The notes beneath the pieces are model-generated. The model searched no databases. It worked only from the letters and a program-made list of their open reading frames with translations, and was not told where the DNA came from. Below are positions 1-9,193 of a stretch of 64,000 bases of DNA, piece after piece. This stretch comes from Brachybacterium sacelli (GTDB lineage Bacteria > Actinomycetota > Actinomycetes > Actinomycetales > Dermabacteraceae). The position numbers and the translations under genes are program-made. The stretch spans positions 1,240,001-1,304,000 of the forward strand of contig NZ_JAGIOD010000001.1 of assembly GCF_017876545.1 (NCBI RefSeq), given 5' to 3'. Position 1 is the stretch's first letter. Each line of letters begins with the position of its first letter.

Positions 1-257
1 ATCAGGCAGCGAGTGGCGGGGGAGACCTCGGCGAGGCGGGTGCAGATCTCGAGGCCGTCGCCGTCGGGCAGTTGCAGGTCCACCACCGCCACGTCGGGCT
101 GTTCGCCGCGCGCCAGGGCGATCCCGGCCGCGACCGTCGCGGCCTCCCCGCGGACGTCGAGGTCGTCCTCGAGGGAGAGCATCGTGGCCAGTGCGGAGCG
201 GATCAGGTTCTCGTCGTCGACGAGGATCACGCGCAGTGGAGCGGGACTCTCGGTCAT
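1..257 (-). CDS. LuxR/NarL-type response regulator, N-terminal part (runs off window)
   Basis: Only the first 85 codons lie in the window; the gene continues past base 1. The visible part is a receiver (REC) domain. Residues VILVDDEN (10-17) carry the acidic pair at D14/D15, and VVDLQLPDGDG has the likely phosphoacceptor D60. The ATG overlaps the TGA of the upstream histidine kinase (ATGA), so the two are translationally coupled. A kinase of the HisKA_3 class normally pairs with a NarL/FixJ regulator carrying a C-terminal LuxR helix-turn-helix. That domain is expected outside the window and is inferred. The signal sensed cannot be told. Confidence 0.88.
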   Translation of the reverse strand, partial: MTESPAPLRVILVDDENLIRSALATMLSLEDDLDVRGEAATVAAGIALARGEQPDVAVVDLQLPDGDGLEICTRLAEVSPATRCL

Positions 258-1423
258 CGGGGACCTCCGGTGGTGTCGAAGCGGACGTCGAGCGTGAAGG
301 TGTCGTCCTCGCGGCGGACGGTCAGGGCGGAGGCGGCATGGAGGCGTTCGCGCATTCCGGTCAGGCCGCTGCCCTCGTGCACGGACCCGGTGCCGTGGGC
401 TCCGTCGTTGACCAGGGTGATGCCGTGCGTGTCCAGGGCGATGGTGACGGCGGTGGCGTCGGCATGGCGCAGGATGTTGGTGCCGCCCTCGCGCAGCACC
501 CAGGCGGCGGTGTCCGCCAGTGCGGGCGGGACGTCCTCGGCGTCCCCGTCGACCGTGACCCGCACGTGCGCGGAGCGCAGCAGGGACGCGGTGCCGCGCA
601 GCTCGGTGGCGAGGTCCGCCTCCCGGTACCCGCGCACCAGAGCGCGGATCTCGGCGAGGGAGGCGCGGGCGATCTGGGCGGCTTCGCGGCCGTGCTCGGC
701 GGCGCGGGGGTCCTCCCGCTCGGCCAGCTGCGCCACCAGCTCGGACTTCACGGCGATCACCGAGAGATCTCGTCCGGTGACATCGTGCAGGTCGCGGGCG
801 AAACGCAGACGCTCCTCGGCGACGGCGAGCTGGGTCTGGGCCTCACGGGCCTCATCGAGCTCGCGCACCATCGCGGCCAGCCACAGGGAGAGCCGGATCG
901 TGAGCACGGCGGCCACGACGAGCAGCCCGCAGCCCAGCGCGGCAGGTGCCTCCTGCTCCAGCAGCAGCACGAGAGCCGCGAGGAGCACAGCACCGAGGCA
1001 TCCGATCTCCCACCGCCACCGCATGACGACGACGATGGTCAGCAGCGCGAGCGAGACGAGCAACAGGCGGAGATCCGCACCGGTCACCAGCACCATCACC
1101 GCGATCACACCCGTGACCGCGGCGGTGACCAGCAGGGATACGTCCGCCGTCAGGCGGCCGACCCGGGGCAGGTCCCAGCGGTCCCGACCGATGGGGGAGT
1201 CGGCCGCGGACCAGGTCGCGAGCGCCCGCGAGCCCGACCAGGCTCCGATCGCGATCTGCGCGACGAGCACCGTGGTCGCGAACGGGTGGACGGCGAGCAC
1301 GACCGGGATCCGTATGCCGAGGAACATCGCCGTGGCCAACGGGACGACCACCAGCACACCGACGAGCGACCACGCCGTGTAGAGGTAGAAGGCACTCCAT
1401 TGGCGACCGGTGGGGGTGTTCAC
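254..1423 (-). CDS. NarL-family (HisKA_3) sensor histidine kinase
   Basis: A membrane sensor kinase of 389 aa. The first ~180 residues hold about five to six hydrophobic segments with almost no extracytoplasmic loop. A short coiled linker follows, then the H-box RFARDLHDVTGRDL with phosphorylatable His213. The C-terminal ATPase domain shows an N-box-like REGGTNILRH (311-320) and the G-box GSGLTGMRERL (351-361). This is the DesK/NarX-like architecture, in which the kinase autophosphorylates and passes phosphate to its coupled regulator. The start is GTG at 1423; the ATG at 1400 is in another frame. The lack of an external domain suggests it senses something in or near the membrane, which is inference. 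Confidence 0.9.
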   Translation of the reverse strand: MNTPTGRQWSAFYLYTAWSLVGVLVVVPLATAMFLGIRIPVVLAVHPFATTVLVAQIAIGAWSGSRALATWSAADSPIGRDRWDLPRVGRLTADVSLLVTAAVTGVIAVMVLVTGADLRLLLVSLALLTIVVVMRWRWEIGCLGAVLLAALVLLLEQEAPAALGCGLLVVAAVLTIRLSLWLAAMVRELDEAREAQTQLAVAEERLRFARDLHDVTGRDLSVIAVKSELVAQLAEREDPRAAEHGREAAQIARASLAEIRALVRGYREADLATELRGTASLLRSAHVRVTVDGDAEDVPPALADTAAWVLREGGTNILRHADATAVTIALDTHGITLVNDGAHGTGSVHEGSGLTGMRERLHAASALTVRREDDTFTLDVRFDTTGGPR

Positions 1424-1632
1424 GTCTGTCCTCTCGCGGAGGCCGGCGCGGCGGACGACCTGGTCGGGAGCCTATCGGAGGGGCGTGCGGTGGATGATGC
1501 CTCCATCCTCCCGGAATCCGTCGCCGACCAGTAGGGCGCCGGGGCATCGGTCGCCCATGAGAAATGTCAGCGGTCGTCGGCACGTCCGATATTCCCGTGC
1601 CCCGGTCTGCCGTCGTGCTTAAGCTCGCCCGC

Positions 1633-2667
1633 ATGGCTGACTTCGTCCCCGGACTGGATCTGGCCCGGAGCCTCTACGAGGAGATCGTGGCTCCCCTGGT
1701 CGACCGTCCCCATGCCGCCTGTCTCCTCGGGGAGGGTTCGGAGGTGCAGGGCTTCGACGACGAGCGGTCACGCGATCACGAATGGGGACCGCGCCTGCAG
1801 CTGTTCGTCGACGTCCCCGACGTCGACCGGGTCGCCCGCGCGGTCCGCGCATCCCTGCCCGCGCAGCACCGGGGGCATCCGACCAGCTGGTTCTCCCTGG
1901 ACACGGGCCGGGTCACCGACCACCTCGAGATCACCACGCTCGCCCTGTGGATGTCGACCCGGCTGCCGGCGGTCCCGCCCGCCCCGGCGGGTCCCGCGGA
2001 CTGGCTCGCCATTCCTCAGCAGCACCTGCGCCAGCTCATCGCCGGGGAGGTGTTCCATGACGACCTGCAGGACGTGACGCGGCTGCGCGAGGGCCTCGCC
2101 TGGTACCCGACCGACGTCTGGCGGTGGATGCTCGCCTGTCAGTGGCATCTGATCGGCCAGGTCCTCCCGCTGCTCGCCCGCACCCGGGAGACCTCCGACC
2201 GCCGTGGCACGCGTCTGCTCTCCGCGCGGTTGACTGAGCTGATGATGGAGATGGCGTTCCTGCAGGAGCGCCAGTACCGGCCCTATGCGAAGTGGTTCGG
2301 TCGCGCCTTCGAGAGCCTCGGCGCCGCCCGGGACCTCGGCCCGCTCCTGGACGCGGGCGACGAGGCGACGGACCGGGCACTCCTGCTCCTCGGGCAGCGG
2401 CACGACGAACTCGGCATCACGGACCGCGTCGGCCCGCGGATCGAGCCGTTCGCGGTGGGGATCGCCGACGCCGTGCGCCCGTACCCGGTGCTGAACACTC
2501 CCGAGTACATCGAGGCGAGCGTCGCCTCGATCGGGGATCGAGCACTGCGCGACCTGCCGCGGGTGGGCTCGATCGACCAGCTCACCCACGCCGACGACAC
2601 CCTGATCACCTTCACCGACTGGCCGGCCGCTCTCGCCGACCGGTACCGCGGCCAGCTCTCCTCCTGA
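1633..2667 (+). CDS. DUF4037 (nucleotidyltransferase-like) protein
   Basis: A soluble protein of 344 aa that matches the DUF4037 family. The diagnostic block at residues 33-52 reads LLGEGSEVQGFDDERSRDHE, which resembles the GS...D active-site loop of minimal nucleotidyltransferases. The rest is mostly helical, as in HEPN/substrate-domain partners. No substrate is established for the family as far as I know. The ATG at 1633 is preferred over the upstream in-frame ATG at 1564 because homologous sequence begins there. In addition, a TAAGCT -10-like box (1620-1625) ends seven bases before it, as in leaderless actinobacterial transcripts. Confidence 0.75.
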   Translation: MADFVPGLDLARSLYEEIVAPLVDRPHAACLLGEGSEVQGFDDERSRDHEWGPRLQLFVDVPDVDRVARAVRASLPAQHRGHPTSWFSLDTGRVTDHLEITTLALWMSTRLPAVPPAPAGPADWLAIPQQHLRQLIAGEVFHDDLQDVTRLREGLAWYPTDVWRWMLACQWHLIGQVLPLLARTRETSDRRGTRLLSARLTELMMEMAFLQERQYRPYAKWFGRAFESLGAARDLGPLLDAGDEATDRALLLLGQRHDELGITDRVGPRIEPFAVGIADAVRPYPVLNTPEYIEASVASIGDRALRDLPRVGSIDQLTHADDTLITFTDWPAALADRYRGQLSS

Positions 2668-2683
2668 GGGCTCGTCGGTGGGT

Positions 2684-3022
2684 TCAGGACTCGAGGCGTT
2701 CCTCGATCCTCCGGCCCCACGTGTTCATGGCCTCGACGATGTCCTCGAGGGTGAGACCGAGCTCGGTCACGGAGTATTCGACCCGCGGTGGCACCTCGGG
2801 GTGGACGGTGCGGGCGAGGATCCCGTCGATCTCGAGTTCGCGCAGCTGCCGGGTGAGCGTGCGCTCGCTGACACCGGTCAGTTCCCGGCGCAGCGCGGAG
2901 GTTCGCAGCGTGCCGTGCTCCAGGAGGGCGTTCACGATCGAGAGCTTCCACGATCCGCCGAGCACGGCTACCGCGACCTCCACCGGGCACACGCGCCGAG
3001 CCTGCTGAACGACTGGTCTCAT
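2684..3022 (-). CDS. HxlR-family winged-helix transcriptional regulator
   Basis: 112 aa, the full length of an HxlR (DUF24) regulator. Features seen: CPVEVAVAVLGGSWKLSIVNAL near the start with Cys12 in the position used for redox or quinone sensing in YodB/HypR-type members; the recognition-helix region SERTLTRQLRELEIDGIL (52-69); and the wing VPPRVEYSVTELG (78-89). It is divergent from a flavodoxin-like oxidoreductase (3126) with ~100 bases between them, the usual arrangement where the regulator represses a quinone or azo reductase in response to electrophiles. The target and the redox role are inferred from context and family. Confidence 0.9.
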   Translation of the reverse strand: MRPVVQQARRVCPVEVAVAVLGGSWKLSIVNALLEHGTLRTSALRRELTGVSERTLTRQLRELEIDGILARTVHPEVPPRVEYSVTELGLTLEDIVEAMNTWGRRIEERLES

Positions 3023-3085
3023 CGTCGTCTCCTGGGTCGGGACGGCCGCTGACGGCCGAGGATGGCCGTACCGGACCGGATTGTC

Positions 3086-3102
3086 AGTACTTCACAAGTC
3101 TA
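3086..3102. promoter_or_regulatory. Candidate HxlR operator in the divergent promoter region
   Basis: The text AGTACTTCACAAGTCTA contains the inverted repeat ACTT-CAC-AAGT (3089-3099). It is embedded in a longer TTGT...ACAA dyad (3081-3097), in the only A/T-rich stretch between hxlR and the oxidoreductase. HxlR-family operators are short dyads of this general form. No binding evidence exists here. Confidence 0.4.
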
Positions 3103-3125
3103 CGATCTCGCGTCACGCTCGTGCC

Positions 3126-3974
3126 ATGACCGCACGAGACATGACCGATCCAGACATGACCGAACCGGACAAGACCGCACGTCACCTCACGACCGCGCAC
3201 CGCGTCCTCTGGGTCAGCGCCCATCCCTCGCGGGAATCCCTGACCGTGCATCTGCGCGAGGAGGGCATCGCTCACCTGCGAGCCCGCGGCGTCGAGGTGG
3301 TCGAATCGGATCTCTACGCCATGGGCTGGGATCCCGTCCTCGCACCGGAGCCGTTCGCCCGGGACGGCGAGCCGTTCCATCCCGTCTCCTCCGTGCGTCG
3401 CGCCTATCTCGAGCAGCGACTGCCCGAGGACATCGCCCAGGAGCAGGAGAAGCTGCGCGGCATCGACGCGCTCGTGCTGCAGTTCCCGCTGTGGTGGTAC
3501 GGGATGCCGGCCATCATGAAGGGCTGGTTCGATCGGGTCTTCCATTCCGGGTTCGCCTTCGGCACGGACCCCGTCAGCGGCGAGCGTCTGCGCTTCGAGA
3601 ACGGTCCCTTCCGCGGCGTGCGCGCCCTTACCGCGATCACCCTCGGCGATCGCCCGGGAGCGATCGGACCTCGCGGCAAGAGCGGCGAGTTCCACCAGCT
3701 CATGTTCGGGCTGCTGCACGGGACCCTCGCCTACACGGGGTTGGACGTGCTGGCCCCGTTCGCCGTCCCCGGCGCCGATCACCTCAGGGGCGATGACGTG
3801 CCCGAGGTGGCCGAGCGGCTGCGTCGCAGGCTGGACGGGCTCTACGCCGAACCGCCCATCGCCTACCGGCCGCAGTTCACCGGCGAGTACACCGAGGAAT
3901 GGGAGCTGGCCGATCACGTCCGGCCCGGGGAGAGCGGCCTCGACGTGCACATCCGTCGGCCCGACGAGCCCTGA
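3126..3974 (+). CDS. Flavodoxin-fold NAD(P)H:quinone oxidoreductase
   Basis: 282 aa, cytoplasmic. The KefF/MdaB/NQO-type fold is shown by WVSAHPSRESLT (29-40, the FMN phosphate loop) and by QFPLWWYGMPAIMKGWFDRV (119-138), the hallmark of two-electron quinone reductases. A GFAFG turn follows. Expected chemistry is FMN-dependent reduction of quinones or related electrophiles with NAD(P)H. It is divergent from an HxlR repressor, which fits induction by reactive electrophiles. The start is uncertain: ATGs at 3126, 3141 and 3156 all precede homology. The first 20 residues are a low-complexity stretch produced by short repeats of an ATGACCG-like unit, so the true protein may begin as late as 3156. 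Confidence 0.85.
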   Translation: MTARDMTDPDMTEPDKTARHLTTAHRVLWVSAHPSRESLTVHLREEGIAHLRARGVEVVESDLYAMGWDPVLAPEPFARDGEPFHPVSSVRRAYLEQRLPEDIAQEQEKLRGIDALVLQFPLWWYGMPAIMKGWFDRVFHSGFAFGTDPVSGERLRFENGPFRGVRALTAITLGDRPGAIGPRGKSGEFHQLMFGLLHGTLAYTGLDVLAPFAVPGADHLRGDDVPEVAERLRRRLDGLYAEPPIAYRPQFTGEYTEEWELADHVRPGESGLDVHIRRPDEP

Positions 3975-4027
3975 GGCACCGACAATTCCCATGACGTGAC
4001 GGGCGAGGATGGGATAGACCTGGGCGC

Positions 4028-5710
4028 ATGGCACACCTCGACATCGCGGGCATCGACTACACGCTGGCCGACGGCCGGCCGCTGCTGAGCGACGTCTCCT
4101 TCCGGGTGGGGGAGGGGGCGCGCATCGCCCTCATCGGTGCCAACGGTGCGGGCAAGACCACCCTGCTGCGCATCGTCATGGGCGACCTGGCCCCGGATGC
4201 CGGCGCCGTCACCCGGAACGGATCGCTGGGCATCATGCGCCAGTTCCTCTCCGGCGGCACGGTGCGCGACCTGCTGCTGGCGGTGTCGCCGCCCGGCATC
4301 CGGAAAGCCGCCGCGGCCCTGGACCGGGCCGAGCGCGCGATGGCCGCGATGCCGGAGACCGCCTCGACCGCTGCCCAGATGGAGTACGCGACGGCCCTGG
4401 CGACCTGGGGAGAGGCCGGTGGCTACGAGGCCGAGGTGCTGTGGGACGTCTGCACCATCGCGGCGCTCGGCGCCACCTTCGAGGGCTGCCGGGACCGGTC
4501 CGTCCAGTCGCTCTCGGGCGGGGAGCAGAAGCGGCTCGCCCTCGAGGCCCTGCTGCGCGGCCGGGACGAGATGCTGCTGCTGGACGAGCCGGACAACTTC
4601 CTGGACGTGCCCGGCAAGCGCTGGCTCGAGGAACAGCTGGTGGAGTCCGGCAAGAGCGTGCTGTACGTCAGCCACGACCGCGAGCTGCTGGCCCGCACCG
4701 CGAGCGGCATCGTCACGCTCGAGCTGGGCGCCGCCGGGAACACCTCCTGGGTGCATCCGGGCGGTTTCGCGAGCTACCAGGAAGCGCGCGAGACGCGGTT
4801 CGAGCGCCTCGAGGAGCAGCGGCGGCGGTGGGACGAGGAACACGCGAAGCTGCGGGCCCTGGTGCAGATGTACAAGCAGAAGGCCGCCTACAACTCCGAC
4901 ATGACCTCGAGGTACCGGGCGGCGCAGACGCGGCTGGCCCGCTTCGAGGAGGCCGGACCGCCCGAGATGCAGCCGCGGGAGCAGAAGCTCGGCATGCGAC
5001 TGCGCGGCGGCCGCACCGGCAAGCGCGCGGTGATCTGCGAAGGGCTCGAGCTGACCGACTTGATGCTCCCCTTCGATCTCGAGGTGCGGTTCGGGGACCG
5101 CCTCGCCGTGCTCGGCTCCAACGGCTCGGGCAAGTCCCACTTCCTGCGCCTGCTCGCCGCCGGGGGCTCCGATCCCGCACCCGAGCACCTGCCGGTCTCG
5201 GACGTGCCGATCGACCCCGTGGAGCACACCGGCACGGCCCGTCTCGGGGCCAGGGTGCGCCCCGGCTGGTTCGCCCAGACCCATGGACGGGCCGACCTCT
5301 CGGGCCGGTCCCTGCTGTCGATCCTGCACCGCGGCGACGAGCACCGCGCCGGCAGGCCGCGGGAGGAGGCTGCGCGGGTGCTGGCCCGGTACGAGCTCGC
5401 CCGCGCTGCCGAGCAGACCTTCGACTCCCTCTCCGGGGGCCAGCAGGCACGATTCCAGATCCTCCTGCTCGAGCTCGGCGGTGCGACCCTGCTGCTGCTC
5501 GATGAGCCCACCGACAATCTCGACCTGGAATCTGCCGACGCGCTCCAGCAGGCGCTCGACACCTTCGAGGGGACCGTCATCGCCGTCACCCACGACCGCT
5601 GGTTCGTGCGGGACTTCGACCGGTTCCTGGTCTTCGGCGGCGACGCGGAGGTCTACGAGTCCGACGCGCCCGTCTGGGACGAGTCCCGGGTGACGCGCGC
5701 CCGGGCGTGA
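4028..5710 (+). CDS. ABC-F family ATPase (tandem nucleotide-binding domains)
   Basis: 560 aa with two ABC ATPase domains and no membrane segment. Domain 1: Walker A GANGAGKTT (37-45), signature LSGGEQKRLA (~162), Walker B LLLDEPDNFLD (~184). A charged inter-domain linker follows. Domain 2: Walker A GSNGSGKS (~362), signature LSGGQQARF (~468), Walker B LLLDEPTDNLD (~488). ABC-F proteins act on the ribosome (translation factors or antibiotic resistance by ribosome protection) rather than in transport. I cannot tell a housekeeping role from a resistance role here. A TAGACC box ends seven bases before the ATG and there is no Shine-Dalgarno sequence, suggesting a leaderless mRNA. Confidence 0.9.
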   Translation: MAHLDIAGIDYTLADGRPLLSDVSFRVGEGARIALIGANGAGKTTLLRIVMGDLAPDAGAVTRNGSLGIMRQFLSGGTVRDLLLAVSPPGIRKAAAALDRAERAMAAMPETASTAAQMEYATALATWGEAGGYEAEVLWDVCTIAALGATFEGCRDRSVQSLSGGEQKRLALEALLRGRDEMLLLDEPDNFLDVPGKRWLEEQLVESGKSVLYVSHDRELLARTASGIVTLELGAAGNTSWVHPGGFASYQEARETRFERLEEQRRRWDEEHAKLRALVQMYKQKAAYNSDMTSRYRAAQTRLARFEEAGPPEMQPREQKLGMRLRGGRTGKRAVICEGLELTDLMLPFDLEVRFGDRLAVLGSNGSGKSHFLRLLAAGGSDPAPEHLPVSDVPIDPVEHTGTARLGARVRPGWFAQTHGRADLSGRSLLSILHRGDEHRAGRPREEAARVLARYELARAAEQTFDSLSGGQQARFQILLLELGGATLLLLDEPTDNLDLESADALQQALDTFEGTVIAVTHDRWFVRDFDRFLVFGGDAEVYESDAPVWDESRVTRARA

Positions 5711-5805
5711 CCGCGTCCACACCGGGCGTCCCGATCCTGTGACGTTTGTTTCTCCCGATGAACAACTGCTCCGGCAGAGGCCGATCGGGGTGTTTGACTT
5801 CCGGG

Positions 5806-6822
5806 GTGATCACTCTCGATGGCCTCACGAAGGTCTTTCCCGCACCCGGCGGGGGAGACCCCGTCGTCGCGCTCGACGGGATCGATCTCCACCTCGACGC
5901 CGGCCGGGTCCACGGCATCGTCGGCCGCTCCGGCGCCGGCAAGTCCACCCTCATCCGCTGCCTGACCGGTCTGGAGAAGCCCACCTCGGGCCGGGTCGAG
6001 GTCGACGGCACGGATGTGGCCGCGCTCGAGGGCACCGCCCTGCGCGCCGCCCGCCGCAACATCGGCATGGTGTTCCAGCACGCGAACCTGCTGGACTCCC
6101 GCACCGCCGCCCAGAACATCGCCCATCCGCTCGAGATCGCCGGGGTGCCCCGTGCCCGGCGTCAGCAGCGGGTCGCGGAGCTGGTGGACCTCGTGGGCCT
6201 GACCGGCCGCGAGCACAACCATCCCGCTCAGCTCTCCGGGGGCCAGATCCAGCGCGTCGGCATCGCCCGCGGCCTGGCTGCCGAGCCCAAGGTGCTGCTG
6301 TGCGACGAGCCCACCAGTGCTCTCGACGGCTCCACCACGCGCCAGATCCTGACGCTGATCAGCGATCTGCGCGAGCGGCTCGGCATCACCGTCGTGATCA
6401 TCACGCACGAGATGGCCGTGGTGCGCGAGGTCTGCGACACCGTGACGCTGCTGGAGGAGGGCCGCGTCTCCCAGAGCGGCGACCTGCTCGAGGTCACGGC
6501 CGATCCGCACGGCCCGCTCGCCGGCGAGCTGATCCCGCTGCCTCCCGCTCCGACCGGCATCGACGCCCTCCTGGTGAACTGCGACTACGGGGAGACCGGC
6601 CGTTTCCGCACCAGTGAGGACCTGGTGCACCTGGCCGCGCAGCACGGCGCCCGCGCCAGCATCGTCGCCGGGATCATCGAGACCATCAGCGGCCGGCAGG
6701 TGGGCCGGGTCCAGCTGGCCCTGCGCAACTATTCCGGCGAGCCCATCAGCAGAGAGGGCCTGGACGCCTTCCTGCGCGAGCTCGACGCCGAGGGCGTCGT
6801 GGCCAAGGAGGTGACCGCCTGA
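5806..6822 (+). CDS. metN: Methionine ABC transporter ATP-binding protein MetN
   Basis: 338 aa from a GTG start (E. coli MetN is 343). Features: Walker A GRSGAGKST (40-48), signature LSGGQIQRVGIARGL (~143), Walker B LLCDEPTSALDG (~163), and a C-terminal NIL domain from ~245 to the end, the methionine-binding regulatory domain of MetN that mediates trans-inhibition. It energises uptake of methionine by MetI and MetQ. GTG 5806 (VITLDGLTKVF) matches where MetN homologues begin; the upstream ATG at 5758 would add 16 residues unlike the family. The TGA overlaps the metI ATG (TGATG). I saw no SAM riboswitch or S-box-like leader in the ~95 bases upstream. Confidence 0.93.
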   Translation: MITLDGLTKVFPAPGGGDPVVALDGIDLHLDAGRVHGIVGRSGAGKSTLIRCLTGLEKPTSGRVEVDGTDVAALEGTALRAARRNIGMVFQHANLLDSRTAAQNIAHPLEIAGVPRARRQQRVAELVDLVGLTGREHNHPAQLSGGQIQRVGIARGLAAEPKVLLCDEPTSALDGSTTRQILTLISDLRERLGITVVIITHEMAVVREVCDTVTLLEEGRVSQSGDLLEVTADPHGPLAGELIPLPPAPTGIDALLVNCDYGETGRFRTSEDLVHLAAQHGARASIVAGIIETISGRQVGRVQLALRNYSGEPISREGLDAFLRELDAEGVVAKEVTA

Positions 6823-7514
6823 TGGAGTGGCTCCAGAACCCGGTGTTCACGACCTGGGACTCCAATACCAGCCTGTGGTCCAACGCCCTCATCACGCTCT
6901 ACATGACAGCAGGCACGATGCTCTTCGCGACCGTCGTGGGCCTGCCGGTGGGTGTGCTCCTGTTCGAGACGGAGAAGTCCCACGGCGCCCTCGCCCGCTG
7001 GGTCAACCGCGTCGTCGGCTTCGTGGTGAACGTGGGGCGCTCCTTCCCGTTCATCATCCTCATCATCGCCCTGATCCCCGTCACCCGTTTCATGGTGGGA
7101 CGCGTGACCGGGCCGAACGCGGCGATGTTCGCGCTCACGATCTCGGCGATCCCCTTCCTCGCCCGGCTGATCGAGATCAACCTGCGGGAGATCTCCGCGG
7201 GCAAGATCGAGGCCACCCAGATGATGGGCGCCAGCCGCTGGCAGGTGATCCGACAGGTGCTCCTGCCGGAGGCGCTGCCGGGCATCATCGGCTCGCTGAC
7301 CACCACCACGATCGCCGTGGTCGGCTACACCGCCATGGCGGGGGTGGTCGGCGGCAAGGGCCTCGGCGACCTCGCCACCCGGATGGGCTACCAGAGCTAC
7401 GACAACGTCGTGATGGTCGCGACCGTGGTGCTGCTGATCGTCATCGTCATCGCCATCCAGGGCCTCGGCTCCTTCGCCGCGAAGGCCGTCGACCACCGCG
7501 CTCGGCAGTCCTGA
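6822..7514 (+). CDS. metI: Methionine ABC transporter permease MetI
   Basis: 230 aa inner-membrane permease with about five hydrophobic helices. The cytoplasmic EAA loop is visible at IEATQMMGASRWQVIRQVLL (from ~residue 128), which docks on the MetN ATPase. Length and order match MetI (217 aa in E. coli). It overlaps metN by one base, giving translational coupling, and is followed 31 bases later by metQ. It forms the transmembrane pore as a homodimer. Confidence 0.93.
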   Translation: MEWLQNPVFTTWDSNTSLWSNALITLYMTAGTMLFATVVGLPVGVLLFETEKSHGALARWVNRVVGFVVNVGRSFPFIILIIALIPVTRFMVGRVTGPNAAMFALTISAIPFLARLIEINLREISAGKIEATQMMGASRWQVIRQVLLPEALPGIIGSLTTTTIAVVGYTAMAGVVGGKGLGDLATRMGYQSYDNVVMVATVVLLIVIVIAIQGLGSFAAKAVDHRARQS

Positions 7515-7545
7515 CACCTCGCCCCTCTGCACCCAGGAGATCCTC

Positions 7546-8391
7546 ATGACCGCATTCCCCCGTCGTACCCTGTTCGCCGTCTCCGGCGCCGGCCTCGGCG
7601 CCCTCGCCCTGGCCGCCTGCGGCGCGGGCGGGCCCGAGGGCCCCGAGGAGGTCGATGGCGTCACCACGATCGAGGTGGGCGCCTCCCCCGCCCCGCACGC
7701 GGAGATCCTCCAGTTCGTGCAGGACAATCTCGCCGCCGATGCCGGCCTCGAGCTGTCGATGACCCCGTACCAGGACTACCAGATCCCCAATCAGGCGCTG
7801 AACGACGGCGACCTCGACGCGAACTTCTACCAGACCCCGAACTTCCTGGAGTCCCAGGAGGAGGAGAAGGGGTACGACTTCCATGCCTTCGAGGGCGTGC
7901 ACGTCGAGCCGATGGGTCTGTACTCCGAGTCGATCACCAGCCTCGACGAGCTCGCGGACGGTGACGAGATCGCGATCGCGAGCGATCCCGCCAACCGCGG
8001 CCGGGGCCTGAGCCTGCTCAGCGACAACGGCGTGATCACCCTCGCCGAGGGCGTGGACCCGGTCGAGGCGGCCACCTCGGACATCGAGGACAACCCCAAG
8101 AACCTGGAGTTCACCGAGCTCGAGGCCGCGCAGATCCCGCGCACCCTCTCCGATTTCGCCGCCGGCGTCGTCAACGGCAACTACGCCCTCGAGGCCGGGC
8201 TGAAGCCCGCCGAGGAGGCCATCGTGCTCGAGAAGGGCGAGGACAGCCCCTACTCGAACATGCTGGTGTGCCGCGAGGCCGACAAGGACAACCCCGGCAT
8301 CGTGAAGCTCGACGAGCTGCTGCACAGCGACGAGGTCAGGACCTTCATCGAGGAGACCTACACCGACGGCGCCGCCATCCCGGCGTTCTGA
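7546..8391 (+). CDS. metQ: Methionine-binding lipoprotein MetQ (NlpA family)
   Basis: 281 aa. The signal peptide has Arg-Arg near the start, a hydrophobic stretch and the lipobox LAAC, giving lipidated Cys25. The mature part has NlpA features: VGASPAPHAEIL, DANFYQTPNFLE and GVHVEPMGLYSE. It captures methionine outside the membrane and delivers it to MetIN. A Shine-Dalgarno-like AGGAGAT lies just upstream of the ATG. This completes a metN-metI-metQ operon. Confidence 0.93.
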   Translation: MTAFPRRTLFAVSGAGLGALALAACGAGGPEGPEEVDGVTTIEVGASPAPHAEILQFVQDNLAADAGLELSMTPYQDYQIPNQALNDGDLDANFYQTPNFLESQEEEKGYDFHAFEGVHVEPMGLYSESITSLDELADGDEIAIASDPANRGRGLSLLSDNGVITLAEGVDPVEAATSDIEDNPKNLEFTELEAAQIPRTLSDFAAGVVNGNYALEAGLKPAEEAIVLEKGEDSPYSNMLVCREADKDNPGIVKLDELLHSDEVRTFIEETYTDGAAIPAF

Positions 8392-8404
8392 GTAGCCTGG
8401 GGCG

Positions 8405-9193
8405 ATGTCGCACCTCGAGGATCCCGCCCGCCCGCTCACCGGCCGTCGCGCCCTCATCACGGGGGCCAGCCGCGGGATCGGGGCCGACATCGCCCGGGCC
8501 TATGCCGCGTCCGGCGCCGACCTGGTGCTGACCGCCCGCGACGCCACGGCGCTCGAAGGCCCCGCCCGGCGGCTCGCCGAGGAGCACGGGGTGCGTGCCG
8601 CCGTACTGGCGGCGGATCTTGCCGATCCCGAGGTGCCCGACCGCCTCTGGCAGCAGGCTTCTGACGTGCTGGACGGGCCCGAGAGGCTCGACGTGCTGGT
8701 CAACAACGCCGGGATCTCCCATCCGGAGAGCATCCAGGAGCTGCGCACCGACCACTTCGACGAGACCCTGCAGATCAACCTGCGGGCCCCGTCCCTGCTG
8801 GCCGCCCGCGCGGGCGCAGCCATGGCGGATTCGGGCGGCGGGGCGATCGTCACGATCGCCTCCGCCGCCGCGCTGCGCCCCCTGCCTGAGCACTACGCCT
8901 ACTCCGTCGCCAAGGCCGGCCTGGTGATGGCCACGCGCACCCTCGCCCTCGAGCTGGGACCGCACGGGGTGCGCGCCAACTCGATCTGCCCCACCGTCGT
9001 CCTCACCGACATGGGGCGGACGGTCTGGGGCGATCAGCCGGCCAAGGCCGCCCCGATGCTGGCGCGCATCCCGCAGGACCGCTTCGCCCAGCCCCACGAG
9101 GTCTCCGACGTCGCGGTCTGGCTCGCCTCCGGGGCCGCCTCGATGGTCAACGGCGTGGACGTCCCGGTCGACGGGGGCTACCTGGTCAGCTGA
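8405..9193 (+). CDS. Short-chain dehydrogenase/reductase (SDR)
   Basis: 262 aa classical SDR. The Rossmann motif TGASRGIG is at residues 19-26, NNAG at ~99-102, and the catalytic YxxxK within YAYSVAK near 165-170. A typical C-terminal DGG ending is present. It is a predicted NAD(P)(H)-dependent oxidoreductase of unknown substrate. It lies 13 bases after metQ but has its own TAGCCT box six bases before the ATG, so it may be transcribed as a leaderless mRNA rather than as part of the met operon. Its 3' end overlaps the convergent oligopeptidase gene by eight bases. Confidence 0.85.
   Translation: MSHLEDPARPLTGRRALITGASRGIGADIARAYAASGADLVLTARDATALEGPARRLAEEHGVRAAVLAADLADPEVPDRLWQQASDVLDGPERLDVLVNNAGISHPESIQELRTDHFDETLQINLRAPSLLAARAGAAMADSGGGAIVTIASAAALRPLPEHYAYSVAKAGLVMATRTLALELGPHGVRANSICPTVVLTDMGRTVWGDQPAKAAPMLARIPQDRFAQPHEVSDVAVWLASGAASMVNGVDVPVDGGYLVS

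Noticed and set aside
5711..5805. Possible SAM riboswitch upstream of metN
   Set aside because: I could not find the conserved core of SAM-I or SAM-IV riboswitches in these 95 bases.
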